DNA of 64,000 bases from JBCCGI01 sp039029355 (GTDB lineage Bacteria; Planctomycetota; UBA1135; GCA-002686595). Each line of letters starts with the position of its first letter. The stretch's first letter is position 1. Position numbers and translations under genes: made by a program. The stretch lies in the NCBI GenBank assembly GCA_039029355.1, contig JBCCGI010000007.1, forward strand, positions 62,001 through 126,000, written 5' to 3'. Positions 7,801 to 15,660 of this stretch are shown one piece after another. The notes beneath the pieces were generated by a model. That model worked only from the letters and a program-made list of their open reading frames with translations. It made no database searches and was not told the origin of the DNA.

Positions 7801-9870
7801 CTACTCCGCCGGCTCTTCTTCCTCGGCGGCCTCTTCCTCCTCGAAGAGCCACTGGATCCCGTAGCGCTCGTCGAGTCCCTCACCGGTGAGGAAGGCGCGC
7901 ACCTGGGTCGTCGCGTTCTGCGTCGAGGCCAGCTTGTAGGAGTTGTAGATCTGCGGGGTCATCTGCGCGAGGTCGATCTCGCGCGCCCCGACCACGCGCA
8001 CCAGGAAGGCGCTCGTGCGGCGGCGATCGAGCGACGCTTCAGGCACCTCGCCCTCCTCCAGCTCCGCGTACGCGCGCTGCTGGCTGAGGAACGCATGGCC
8101 CGGCTTGGAGACGTCGGGGTCGTCGGTCGGCGAGCCGCTCTTGTCGAGCCACGGACGGCGCTCGACGGTGTAGCCGGCGGTCTCGACGGCCGTGCGGAAG
8201 GCGTCTTCGCTGGCGCGACGGTGGTCCGCGGGACCCTCGTCGCCCTCGGGGGCGGGCACGGCGTCCTCGTCCTCGTCCACCGCGGGCTCAAAGGCCTCGA
8301 AGGCGGCGCGCAGCTCGTTGAGGCGCTCGACGACCAGCTCCGCCGAACGGTCCTTCGCCCAGCGGTCGAGCACGTCCTCGCGGATCTCCTCGAAGGGCGG
8401 CATCTCGGCGTCGAGCTTCTCGTCGACGAAGGCGACCACCAGGGCGTCCTCCTCGGCGGTGACGGTGGCGCCGACCTGGCCGGCTTCGGTCCGCGTGACG
8501 ATCGACGTCAGGTAGGTGCCCCCAAGGCCCTCGAGCTCGCGCAGGCCCTGCAGGTCGAGCGGCTCGGGCGTCACGACCGGCTCGAGCCCCAGCTCGATGG
8601 CCTCGCCGAGGAAGTCGACCGCCTCGCCGGCGGCGAGACGCTGTGCCACGTCCTCGCGCCAGGCGCCGAGGGCGAAGTAGGCCGGCGCCTCGATCAGGCA
8701 CGTCTCCTTGGTCTCGTCGAAGCTGAGGTACGGCGACGGCGGATCCTCGGGCTCGGCTGCCTCCTCTTCCGCTTCACCGGAGGCTTCCCCTTCGGAGGCC
8801 TCCTCCCCGTCCACGGGCTCCTCGTCAGCCGGCTCCTCGTCAGCCGGCGGGTCAGGGCGGCGGAAGTGGGAGTAGAAGACCAGGTTGTAGTACTCCTGGG
8901 CGCGCTCCTCGGCGTCGGCGTCCTCCGGCTCGGGGAAGCGCTCGAGCAGCGCCGCCGCCGGAGTCGTCTCGCCATCCCGGAAGACCGCGAAAGTCGCGCG
9001 GAAGCGCGGCTGGGTCATCAGGGCGTTCTTCTCGAAGTCGGGCCGGCCATCGAACCAGGTCGAGAGCACGTCGTCGGCCGGAGCCTCGGCCTTCGCGTCC
9101 TCGACCAGGCCGTCGGCGGCAACCTCGACGTAGTCGTAGGCGACCTCTTCGTGCTCCTCGACCCAGCGCTCCTCGATCGACGCGGTGTCGGGGATGCGCG
9201 CGACCTGGCCCACGAAGTCGAGGTAGCGGCGGATGCCCAGCACGCGCTTGAGGTTGGCCTCGACCGTGCTCGCCCCGCCGTAGCGCTGGGTGATCTGACG
9301 CCACACGTCCGCGGTCGCGCCGACGCCCTCGAGGAAGGTGGCGAGGTCGGCGTCGGTGACGAACATGCCGGCCTCCTGGGCCAGCTCGTCCAGCACGAGC
9401 AGCCGCGCGGCCTCCTCGTTCGAGGGCTCGCGGCCCTGCACGCCGACGAAGAAGCGCAGCACTTCCAGGCCGGGGATGCGGAGCACGTCGGCCAGCTCGT
9501 TGCGCTTCTTCTGGAACTCGGTCGCCGACAGCACGACCGTGCCCCCGCGCGGGCTCTCGTAGGAGAGCACGTCGGGATCCGACCGGTCGCCCGTGCCGAA
9601 GGTGGCCAGGATCGCGCCCGGCACCATGAACACGACCAGCAGGAAGACGAGCAGCGCGATCAGGAAGACGTACTGCAAGCGGCTGACGCCGCGCGGGACG
9701 TGGACGACGTCCTCGCCGAGCAGCCCGTCCTCCGGGTCGGCGGTAGCCGCGCCGGCGCCGGCGGCCGGGGCTGCGGCCGGGACGTTCGTGGACGCGGCCT
9801 CGTGGGAACTGGACGCCGCCGACGGCGGCGCTCCCTTGCGGGGCGTTTTCTTGCGGGATTTGCTCGACAT
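7801..9870 (-). CDS. Membrane-anchored PpiD/SurA-like periplasmic folding protein
   Basis: 689 residues. A basic, Ala/Pro-rich cytoplasmic tail (1-64) precedes one transmembrane helix (about 66-90, LQYVFLIALLVFLLVVFMVP); the rest should be periplasmic. The SurA_N-like helical part (FQKKRNELADVLRIPG onward, about 115-240) and a long C-terminal region follow the PpiD plan. An acidic low-complexity insert (about 330-375, repeated DEEPAD/EEA) splits the body, and the C-terminus is a run of Glu. A canonical parvulin active site is not obvious, so it may be a chaperone rather than an isomerase. It lies downstream of scpB on the same strand, separated by a 125-base gap. Confidence 0.6.
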   Translation of the reverse strand: MSSKSRKKTPRKGAPPSAASSSHEAASTNVPAAAPAAGAGAATADPEDGLLGEDVVHVPRGVSRLQYVFLIALLVFLLVVFMVPGAILATFGTGDRSDPDVLSYESPRGGTVVLSATEFQKKRNELADVLRIPGLEVLRFFVGVQGREPSNEEAARLLVLDELAQEAGMFVTDADLATFLEGVGATADVWRQITQRYGGASTVEANLKRVLGIRRYLDFVGQVARIPDTASIEERWVEEHEEVAYDYVEVAADGLVEDAKAEAPADDVLSTWFDGRPDFEKNALMTQPRFRATFAVFRDGETTPAAALLERFPEPEDADAEERAQEYYNLVFYSHFRRPDPPADEEPADEEPVDGEEASEGEASGEAEEEAAEPEDPPSPYLSFDETKETCLIEAPAYFALGAWREDVAQRLAAGEAVDFLGEAIELGLEPVVTPEPLDLQGLRELEGLGGTYLTSIVTRTEAGQVGATVTAEEDALVVAFVDEKLDAEMPPFEEIREDVLDRWAKDRSAELVVERLNELRAAFEAFEPAVDEDEDAVPAPEGDEGPADHRRASEDAFRTAVETAGYTVERRPWLDKSGSPTDDPDVSKPGHAFLSQQRAYAELEEGEVPEASLDRRRTSAFLVRVVGAREIDLAQMTPQIYNSYKLASTQNATTQVRAFLTGEGLDERYGIQWLFEEEEAAEEEEPAE

Positions 9871-9995
9871 GCCTCGTGCCTAGGGCGCGCAGGTTCGCGG
9901 AAGGAAGCGGAGCAGTGTACGGCCCGGTGACCGCGCCGCGCAAGGCCGCCCAGGGGGCCCCAGGGCCAACGGGACCGGGGAGGGGGCCCGGCGGC

Positions 9996-10766
9996 TCAGC
10001 CCTGGGCCAGCTCGCCGTCCCGCGGCAGGTCGTCGAGGCTGTTCAGGCCGAAGCGGTCCAGGAACTCGCGCGTGGTGCCGTACTGCAGCGGTGAGCCCGG
10101 CTGGTCGGCCCGGCCGGTGACGCGGATCAGCCCGCGGTCCACCAGGGTCCGCAGCATGGCGCCCGCCTGGACGCCGCGGATGGCCTCGACCTCGGCGTTG
10201 GTCACCGGCTGGCGGTAGGCGACGATCGCGAGGGTCTCCAGGGCCGCCGGCGTGACCTTCTCGGGGCCCCGCACCTTGGCCAGCCGGTGCACGACGTCGC
10301 CGTAGTCGGGGTGGGTCAGGATCCGCCAGCCGCCGGCGATCGAGGCCAGCTGGAAGGGCAGCTGGGCCTCCTCGAAGCGCAGCGCCAGGGCGTCCAGGGC
10401 CGCCTTCACGCGGGCCTTGGTGGGCCGGTCCAGGAGCTGGACGAGCCGGTCGAGCCCCAGCGGATCGGGGGACGCGAAGAGGAGCGCTGCGGCCTGCCGG
10501 AGCAGCTCCTCGTCCGACAGCGCCTCGCCCGGCCCGGGGCCGGAGGGACGCTTGCGCTTGGCGGGCTTGGCGTCGCCGTCGGGCTCGCCCTCGGCCGCCG
10601 GCTCGCCCTCGGGGTCGCCCGCCGCCTCGGCCTCGGTTGCGTCGGAGTCGTCCGCGGCCTGGTCGACCGTCGGCTCATCGAGCTCCGCGTCGGAGCCCTG
10701 GGCCTCGGCGTCCGCCACCTCGGGCGCTTCTCCGTCGTCTACGTGTGCGAGATCCAAGTTGCTCAC
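9996..10766 (-). CDS. scpB: Segregation and condensation protein B
   Basis: 256 residues from a GTG start (MSNLDLAHVDD). An upstream ATG at 10820 would overlap the preceding gene. The C-terminal 170 residues are ScpB: two winged helices, with the conserved stretch KVTPAALETLAIVAYRQPVT followed by EAIRGVQAG and GRADQPGSPLQYGTT. ScpB dimers bind ScpA and the Smc complex to compact chromosomes. The first 90 or so residues form an acidic Ala/Glu/Asp-rich extension ending in a KRKRP patch, which ordinary ScpB (about 200 residues) lacks. No scpA is in the window. The start lies 31 bases after the parvulin lipoprotein stop, so the two are probably cotranscribed. Confidence 0.92.
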   Translation of the reverse strand: MSNLDLAHVDDGEAPEVADAEAQGSDAELDEPTVDQAADDSDATEAEAAGDPEGEPAAEGEPDGDAKPAKRKRPSGPGPGEALSDEELLRQAAALLFASPDPLGLDRLVQLLDRPTKARVKAALDALALRFEEAQLPFQLASIAGGWRILTHPDYGDVVHRLAKVRGPEKVTPAALETLAIVAYRQPVTNAEVEAIRGVQAGAMLRTLVDRGLIRVTGRADQPGSPLQYGTTREFLDRFGLNSLDDLPRDGELAQG

Positions 10767-10797
10767 GGGTCGAGGATGGCGACCGGCCCGGCCCGGG

Positions 10798-11856
10798 TCA
10801 AGGCTGGCGGGGCTCCTCACCGCTCGGCTCGGCCGACCCCGGCGCGCCGATCAGCTCGAGCAACGGCGCGAGGTCGACCGGGTAGCGGCGCTCCATCGCC
10901 AGCTTCCAGTGCAGGAACTCGCTCTCGGTCACCTGGTGCTGGCGCAGGCTGGCCTCGACGGCGTCCTCCAGCAGCGCCCAACGGCCCGAGCGCTCCTCGC
11001 GCAGCTCGACCACCTCGACCAGGAAGAAGTGACCGGCCGCGGGCACGGGGCCGAGCAGATCGCCCGCCGACGCGGCGAAGACGACGCGCGTCAGCGGCGA
11101 GTGCTCCTGCTCGACCAGGTACGGCAGCAGGCCGCCCTTGGTTCCCGACTCGTCCACGCTGTGCTCGCGCGCGAGCGCGGCGAAGTCGGCCCCCGCCTCT
11201 AGCTGCGCGCGCAGGTCGGCGGCCTCGGCCTCCTCGCGCACGACCAGGAGGCGCACCGTCGCGTTGTCGTTCTCGAAGGCCCATGAGCGCACGCAGCGCT
11301 CGGCGAGCATCTGACGGATCGTGCCCTCGCGGATGCGCGCCCAATAGCGCTCGGGGTCGACGCCCAGCTCGGAGCGGACGAACTCCTCGACGCTGCGTCC
11401 CCCCCCCTCGGCGGCCACATCCATCTTGAAGCGCGCGATCTGGGCCTCGGCTTCGGCCTCGACACCGACGGGATCCAGGCGGATGCCGAGCCGATCGGCC
11501 TCCGCGAAGGCGAGCCGGGTCGAGACCAGCTTCTCGACGACCAGGAACATCTCGCGCGGCGAGGAGCGGTGCCATTCGAGCAGCATCTCCTCGAACTCGA
11601 GCGGACGCCCCGCGATCCAGCCGGCGGGCACGCGCGGAGGCGCGTCGGCATCCGCGGCGGCCGCCGGCGTAGCGGAGGACCCGGCCTCGGTGCCGGCCGC
11701 GGCCTCGGCCGAAGCACCCGGCTCGCCGACCAGCGAGGGCGCGGGCCGCGGCGGCCGGGCATCGCCGGCGGGCTCGGACGCCGTGTCCGTGGGGCTGGCC
11801 GCGCAGGCGGAGAGGAGGAGCAGCAGCGGGGCGAAGCGTCGGTGCATTCCCATCAC
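10798..11856 (-). CDS. Parvulin-type peptidyl-prolyl isomerase lipoprotein (SurA/PrsA-like)
   Basis: 352 residues. Signal peptide with lipobox LLLLSAC (C18), so a membrane-anchored lipoprotein. Then an Ala/Pro-rich linker to about residue 75, a SurA_N-like helical chaperone region (EEMLLEWHRSSPREMFLVV) and a parvulin domain. The domain has the classic DFAALAREHSVDESGTKGG and ends at GHFFLVEVVELR. It should help fold exported proteins. The start is ambiguous: GTG, ATG and ATG lie within ten bases of each other. First gene of a minus-strand group with scpB, divergent from dps across a region holding a 12-bp palindrome. Confidence 0.85.
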   Translation of the reverse strand: MMGMHRRFAPLLLLLSACAASPTDTASEPAGDARPPRPAPSLVGEPGASAEAAAGTEAGSSATPAAAADADAPPRVPAGWIAGRPLEFEEMLLEWHRSSPREMFLVVEKLVSTRLAFAEADRLGIRLDPVGVEAEAEAQIARFKMDVAAEGGGRSVEEFVRSELGVDPERYWARIREGTIRQMLAERCVRSWAFENDNATVRLLVVREEAEAADLRAQLEAGADFAALAREHSVDESGTKGGLLPYLVEQEHSPLTRVVFAASAGDLLGPVPAAGHFFLVEVVELREERSGRWALLEDAVEASLRQHQVTESEFLHWKLAMERRYPVDLAPLLELIGAPGSAEPSGEEPRQP

Positions 11857-11972
11857 GGGAGCTTATCGCCTCGGTCACGCCAATCGATTGGTGATCCCGC
11901 CCCCGCGGGACGAATCTAGGTGCGTCGGCGGGACGGACCCGCCGGCCCAACGCCGCGACCCAGGAGACCGCA
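11857..11972. promoter_or_regulatory. Divergent promoter region with 12-bp palindrome (parvulin lipoprotein / dps)
   Basis: CCAATCGATTGG at 11880-11891 is a perfect 12-base palindrome, flanked by TCAC and TGA that nearly extend it. GATAAG on the minus strand (11867-11862) is a plausible -10 for the leftward gene. On the plus strand TTGGTG (11888-11893) with AATCTA about 19 bases on is a weak promoter for dps. The palindrome would overlap the rightward -35, as expected for an operator. The regulator is unknown; it does not match Fur, PerR or OxyR consensus sites. Confidence 0.5.
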
Positions 11973-12410
11973 ATGAGCCGCATCCAAGACGACCTGAACG
12001 CCCTCCTCGCCGACCAGCAGGTGCTCTACCAGAAGCTCCGCAGCTTCCACTGGAACGTCACCGGCCCGCTCTTCTTCGCCCTCCACGACAAGTTCGAGGA
12101 GCTCTACACCCAGTCGGCCGAGCGCATCGACGCCCTGGCGGAGCGCCTGCGGGCCAAAGAAGCGCGCCCCCTCGGCACCCTGCGCGAGGCGCTCGACCTG
12201 TCGCGCCTCGAGGAGGACTCCGGCATTACCGATCCCAACGGCATGGTGCGCGCCGTCGCCGACGACTTCGCGCGCATGGGCACCGAGCTGCGCGCCGCCG
12301 CCGGACGGGCCGAGGAGGCGGATGATCCCGCGACCTTCAACCTGCTGGAGGGCTGGGCCGACGAGGATGAGAAGACCCTCTGGATGCTCCGAGCGTACCT
12401 GGCCGCGTAG
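11973..12410 (+). CDS. dps: Dps family DNA-protecting ferritin-like protein
   Basis: 145 residues, the usual Dps size. The ferroxidase signature is complete: SFHWNVTGPLFFALHDKFEE supplies the His of the first subunit and the acidic residues of its neighbour in the shared di-iron site. The family's four-helix bundle is otherwise intact, ending in a helix with DEDEKTLWMLRAYL. Dps dodecamers oxidise Fe(II) with hydrogen peroxide and shield DNA. Preceded by an AGGAGA ribosome site. Control from the palindrome-containing region upstream is likely. Confidence 0.93.
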   Translation: MSRIQDDLNALLADQQVLYQKLRSFHWNVTGPLFFALHDKFEELYTQSAERIDALAERLRAKEARPLGTLREALDLSRLEEDSGITDPNGMVRAVADDFARMGTELRAAAGRAEEADDPATFNLLEGWADEDEKTLWMLRAYLAA

Positions 12411-12414
12411 CGGC

Positions 12415-12429
12415 GCTCGTGAAGCGAGC
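12415..12429 (+). terminator. Small hairpin after dps
   Basis: GCTCG, loop TGAAG, CGAGC, followed by TTGCG, starts 5 bases after the dps stop. The stem is only 5 bp and has no T-run, so this is a weak terminator candidate. Confidence 0.3.
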
Positions 12430-12542
12430 TTGCGACGTGCGCCGGCGGCCGAGCGCGGCGACCGGGCGAGGCCCGGAAGCCGCGCCGCATGCGGCCGCGC
12501 CGACGCGACTCGATCGCGGAGAGCCGGCGCTCCCGAGCGCCC

Positions 12543-14090
12543 TCAGCGGTACTTGATCAAGCGCACCACGGCGATGTGGTGGCAGGTCGGGCAGGGAACG
12601 ATGCGCTCGCCCGACTTGGCTCCGGAGACCGCGCCTCCGGTGAAGACCACCTGCCGCGTCCCGGTGCCGCCGCACTCGCGGCAGTTGCGGAAGCGCACCT
12701 TCTCGACGCGGAAGTCGCCCGAGTTCTCGACGTAGTAGGCGAGCACCCACTGCGTGCGGTTGGCCGACTGCCACTGGTCCCAGAAGTCCGTCGGGTCCTC
12801 GTCGTCGCTGTCCCCGCCGGTCTTCGCCTTCTTGGCGATCTCCTGGTTCTTGAGGTAGCGCTTGATCTTGTCCTCGATCTTCTTGCGCGCCTCGTCGGTG
12901 CTGCCCTCGGCGGCCGCCGTGTCGTCCTCGCTCGGCTCGAGTCCGGCCCGCGCGCGGCCCTCGCCGAGCATCCAGGTCCCGAGCCCGTAGGACGCCTGGC
13001 GGTACTTGCCGCCCTCGCGCTCTTCCCAGAGGGCGCGCACCTCGTCCGGCAGGATCTCGGGCGCGATCTTCTGCAGGTCCTGGTGCACGGACTGCAGGAT
13101 CTCCTCGCCCATCGCGCCGTCGATGTACGCGAGCGCCTCCTCGTAGCCCATCTTGCGGGCCGCCGTGCTGGCGAAGCGCCGCGTCCAGTGGTGCCAGCTG
13201 CGCACGACCTCGGAGCGCAGGTCGCGCTCCTGGTACTTCGCCACGCGCTCGCGCAGCTTGGCGAGGTCGGTCATCAGCGGGCTGCCCGGGTACAGCGCCG
13301 GGAACTCGTCGAGCAGCGTATTCGCCTTGTCGTAGTGACGCCGCGCGCGCCAGAGGTCGGCCAGCTGAAGGTGGTCGACCTGCGCCTGCAGCGAGGCCTT
13401 CTCGCGCGTGCGGTCGAGCACCGCCTCCATCACGTCGGCCTGGTACTCGGGATCGGAGCGCTCGACGGCTTCGTAGTGCTCGAGCGCCTTGAGGTAGTCG
13501 AAGAGCTGCTCGCAGAAGAGCGCCAGCTCGAAGTGCGCCTCGGCAGCCGGTGTCCCCTCTTGCAGCAGGCGGTCCTGCAGCTCGAACACCTTCTGCTGGT
13601 ACAGCTCGTCCTTGGTGTAGATGTCGAGCGCCGGCACCTGCACCACCGTCGCCGGCCCGGCGATCCGCCCCAGCGGCACCGGCAGGCGGCCCTCGGACGT
13701 CTTGAGCCACAGCTCGGTCGGCGTGCGGTCGGTGATGAGACCGACCAGCTCGGTGCCATCGATCAGCGCCACGCGGTCGGCGTCGATCATCAGCTCCTCG
13801 ACGCCGGACTCGACGTAGCCGAACTGCATGCGCAGCTCCTCCTCCTGCCCGGGATCGAGCAGCGTCCAGCGCAGGTGTACGGTCCCGCCGTTGTCGAGGC
13901 GGCGGAAGTGCACCACCTCCTCGTCGTGCTCGACGATCGAGCCCCAGAGGACGGCGCCGTCGCGCAGGCGCAACATGGTCGTGTCGGCGGTCGGAACGGC
14001 CTGGGCCCCAGCGAGACCGGTAAGGGCCACAGGGAGGGCCGCCAGGAGGGCGGCCGGAAGGACGGAGGAGATCAGCTTGCGGAGGATCAT
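12543..14090 (-). CDS. Exported protein with two small beta-barrel-like repeats and C-terminal DnaJ-type zinc ribbon
   Basis: 515 residues; not a family I can name. Signal peptide about 1-30 (LPAALLAALPVALTGLAGAQA). Two related stretches follow: MLRLRDGAVLWGSIVEHDEE and then VALIDGTELVGLITDRTPTE, both of the form hydrophobic-DG-x-L-x-G-x-I. They suggest SH3/Sm-like barrels. A helical TPR-like middle (about 160-330) and an acidic Lys-rich linker come next. The end has CREC and CPTC (C470, C473, C500, C503) spaced as in DnaJ zinc ribbons. It is the last gene of the pseudopilus operon, about 35 bases after gspI, so it probably serves that machine. Confidence 0.6.
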   Translation of the reverse strand: MILRKLISSVLPAALLAALPVALTGLAGAQAVPTADTTMLRLRDGAVLWGSIVEHDEEVVHFRRLDNGGTVHLRWTLLDPGQEEELRMQFGYVESGVEELMIDADRVALIDGTELVGLITDRTPTELWLKTSEGRLPVPLGRIAGPATVVQVPALDIYTKDELYQQKVFELQDRLLQEGTPAAEAHFELALFCEQLFDYLKALEHYEAVERSDPEYQADVMEAVLDRTREKASLQAQVDHLQLADLWRARRHYDKANTLLDEFPALYPGSPLMTDLAKLRERVAKYQERDLRSEVVRSWHHWTRRFASTAARKMGYEEALAYIDGAMGEEILQSVHQDLQKIAPEILPDEVRALWEEREGGKYRQASYGLGTWMLGEGRARAGLEPSEDDTAAAEGSTDEARKKIEDKIKRYLKNQEIAKKAKTGGDSDDEDPTDFWDQWQSANRTQWVLAYYVENSGDFRVEKVRFRNCRECGGTGTRQVVFTGGAVSGAKSGERIVPCPTCHHIAVVRLIKYR

Positions 14091-14125
14091 GGCGTCTTGC
14101 GGCGTGCGGTGGGCTCTCGCCTCTC

Positions 14126-14602
14126 TTAGTCCGGCAGCACGAACTGTCTACGCAGGCGCTCCCCAAAGGGGACCTCGCGTTTCAGAAGGGTTTGGTAGCG
14201 ACGCGTCCGCGTGGCGCCTTCGCTCGACCAGCGGATCTCGATATCGACCCGGTAGAGCACCGGCCCGGTCGGAAGGTCGCCGGCCGGCTCGGGCCAGGCG
14301 CGGGCGGAGTAGGCCAGCTCGGGACGGCCGGGCACGACCTGGTCGAGCACGTCCACCGGCTCGCCGGCCACCTGGCGGCCGTCCTCGGTCTCGACGAGCG
14401 GGAACATCGTCTCCTGCAGGTCGGCCACGATCGCGTCGACCGCGAACGAAGACTCGCTGCGCAGCTGCGCCGTGCGCGAGAGCGCGGCGCCGAAGGAAAG
14501 CAGCCCGAGGATCGACGTCATGCCGATCAGGAGGATGAACATCGCCATCACGACCTCGACGATCGTGAAGCCGGCGCGGTTCTGCGGGGTCCGCGGCTTC
14601 AT
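14126..14602 (-). CDS. gspI: Type II secretion minor pseudopilin GspI/PilV-like
   Basis: 158 residues. The prepilin motif NRAG/FTIVEVVMAM has Gly at -1 and Glu at +5, so prepilin peptidase should cleave and methylate it. The hydrophobic alpha-1 helix follows (VVMAMFILLIGMTSILGLLS). The globular part is small (about 120 residues), as in GspI. The ATG overlaps the gspJ stop (ATGA), giving translational coupling. In known systems GspI, J and K form the quasi-helical tip of the pseudopilus; all three are adjacent here. Confidence 0.85.
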   Translation of the reverse strand: MKPRTPQNRAGFTIVEVVMAMFILLIGMTSILGLLSFGAALSRTAQLRSESSFAVDAIVADLQETMFPLVETEDGRQVAGEPVDVLDQVVPGRPELAYSARAWPEPAGDLPTGPVLYRVDIEIRWSSEGATRTRRYQTLLKREVPFGERLRRQFVLPD

Positions 14603-15660
14603 AGGTTCCAGTCCTCGCGGTAGAGGGGGATCGGCACCTCGCGCTCGACCTCCCACCCGTGGTGCACGACCGCGCCGCGGTCGTGCTGGCGCGGCGTGGT
14701 TCCGCGCGCGCCGCGGCGGACGTGGAGCGTGGTGCCGCTGACCGCCTGCACCTCCATCCACTCCTCGTCGACCAGCACCATCTGGCCCTCGACCGGCGCG
14801 CGGTCGGGGTCGCCGATGGAGATCATCACCGCCTCGGTCTCGACCGTCGTGCCGAGCCGGGCGCGGCGCTTCAGGTCGCCGATGCGCTCGACCTCCATCT
14901 TGATCTTCACGCGCCGCGGCAGGATCGGAAGGTCGTCGGCCGCCGGCATGCCGGCCCCGGGCTCGTTGAGGAACACGCGCGAGACGTCGGGCCGGCCGCG
15001 CACCCACGCGTCCCACGAGGTGGCGCAGTCCTCGGGCTTGTCCCCTACCGTCCAGCCGTCGTTCACGACCGACGTCTGCGTGGCGAAGTCGAGCTCGAAC
15101 CAGAGGATCCCGCCCGTCACCAGGCTCATGCTGCCGGCCGGCGGCTTGCCGACGGCGTTGAAGAAGTCGTCCGCCAGGATCGACTTGGTGTCGTCGGCGC
15201 CCACCAGCCGCTCGCCGCGGAAGAGCAGGCCGATCGAACCGGCCTCGCCCGGCGTCCCCTCGGAGTTCGGCAGCAGCGCCCAGGCGATCTCGAGCAGGTC
15301 GTGCTCGCGGCCGAGGTCGCCGAGCCGGTAGAGCTCGGCCTCGGTCGCCCGCCGCACCATGCGCAAGCGCATCATCGGCGTCCCCGGCGAGGCGTCGCGG
15401 TCGAGGTCGACCGTGGTCCAGTCCGCCAGGAGATCGCCCCGCGGGCCCGCCTCGATCGACGTCAGGTCCGAGCTCAGGAGCTCGAGCACCGCCGAGGAGA
15501 CCTCGACCAGGTCGCGCTCGGACTCGGTGCGCCCCCAGATGCGGAGCGAGGTGTCGATCAGGTTCACCAGCGCCACGACGAGGATCGAGAGGAGCGAGAG
15601 GGCGAGCAGCAGCTCGACCAGCGTGAAGGCGCGCGTCGCCCGTGCGGTGCGGAGCCTCAT
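14599..15660 (-). CDS. gspJ: Minor pseudopilin GspJ-like with a C-terminal tail-protein-like repeat
   Basis: 353 residues, longer than usual GspJ (about 200). Prepilin motif TRA/FTLVELLLAL with Glu at +5 and Ala instead of Gly at -1. The beta-rich body is GspJ-like (EVSSAVLELLSSDL, then LLEIAWALL). Residues about 291-332 match the repeat found in the neighbouring GspK: MVLVDEEWMEVQAVSG, then RRGARGTTPRQHDRGAVV. The start overlaps the GspK stop. It should sit at the pseudopilus tip with GspI and GspK. Confidence 0.85.
   Translation of the reverse strand: MRLRTARATRAFTLVELLLALSLLSILVVALVNLIDTSLRIWGRTESERDLVEVSSAVLELLSSDLTSIEAGPRGDLLADWTTVDLDRDASPGTPMMRLRMVRRATEAELYRLGDLGREHDLLEIAWALLPNSEGTPGEAGSIGLLFRGERLVGADDTKSILADDFFNAVGKPPAGSMSLVTGGILWFELDFATQTSVVNDGWTVGDKPEDCATSWDAWVRGRPDVSRVFLNEPGAGMPAADDLPILPRRVKIKMEVERIGDLKRRARLGTTVETEAVMISIGDPDRAPVEGQMVLVDEEWMEVQAVSGTTLHVRRGARGTTPRQHDRGAVVHHGWEVEREVPIPLYREDWNL

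Noticed and set aside
9953..9989. GGGCCCC/GGGGCCC stem after scpB
   Set aside because: Each arm is itself a GC palindrome so pairing is ambiguous, and no T-run follows.
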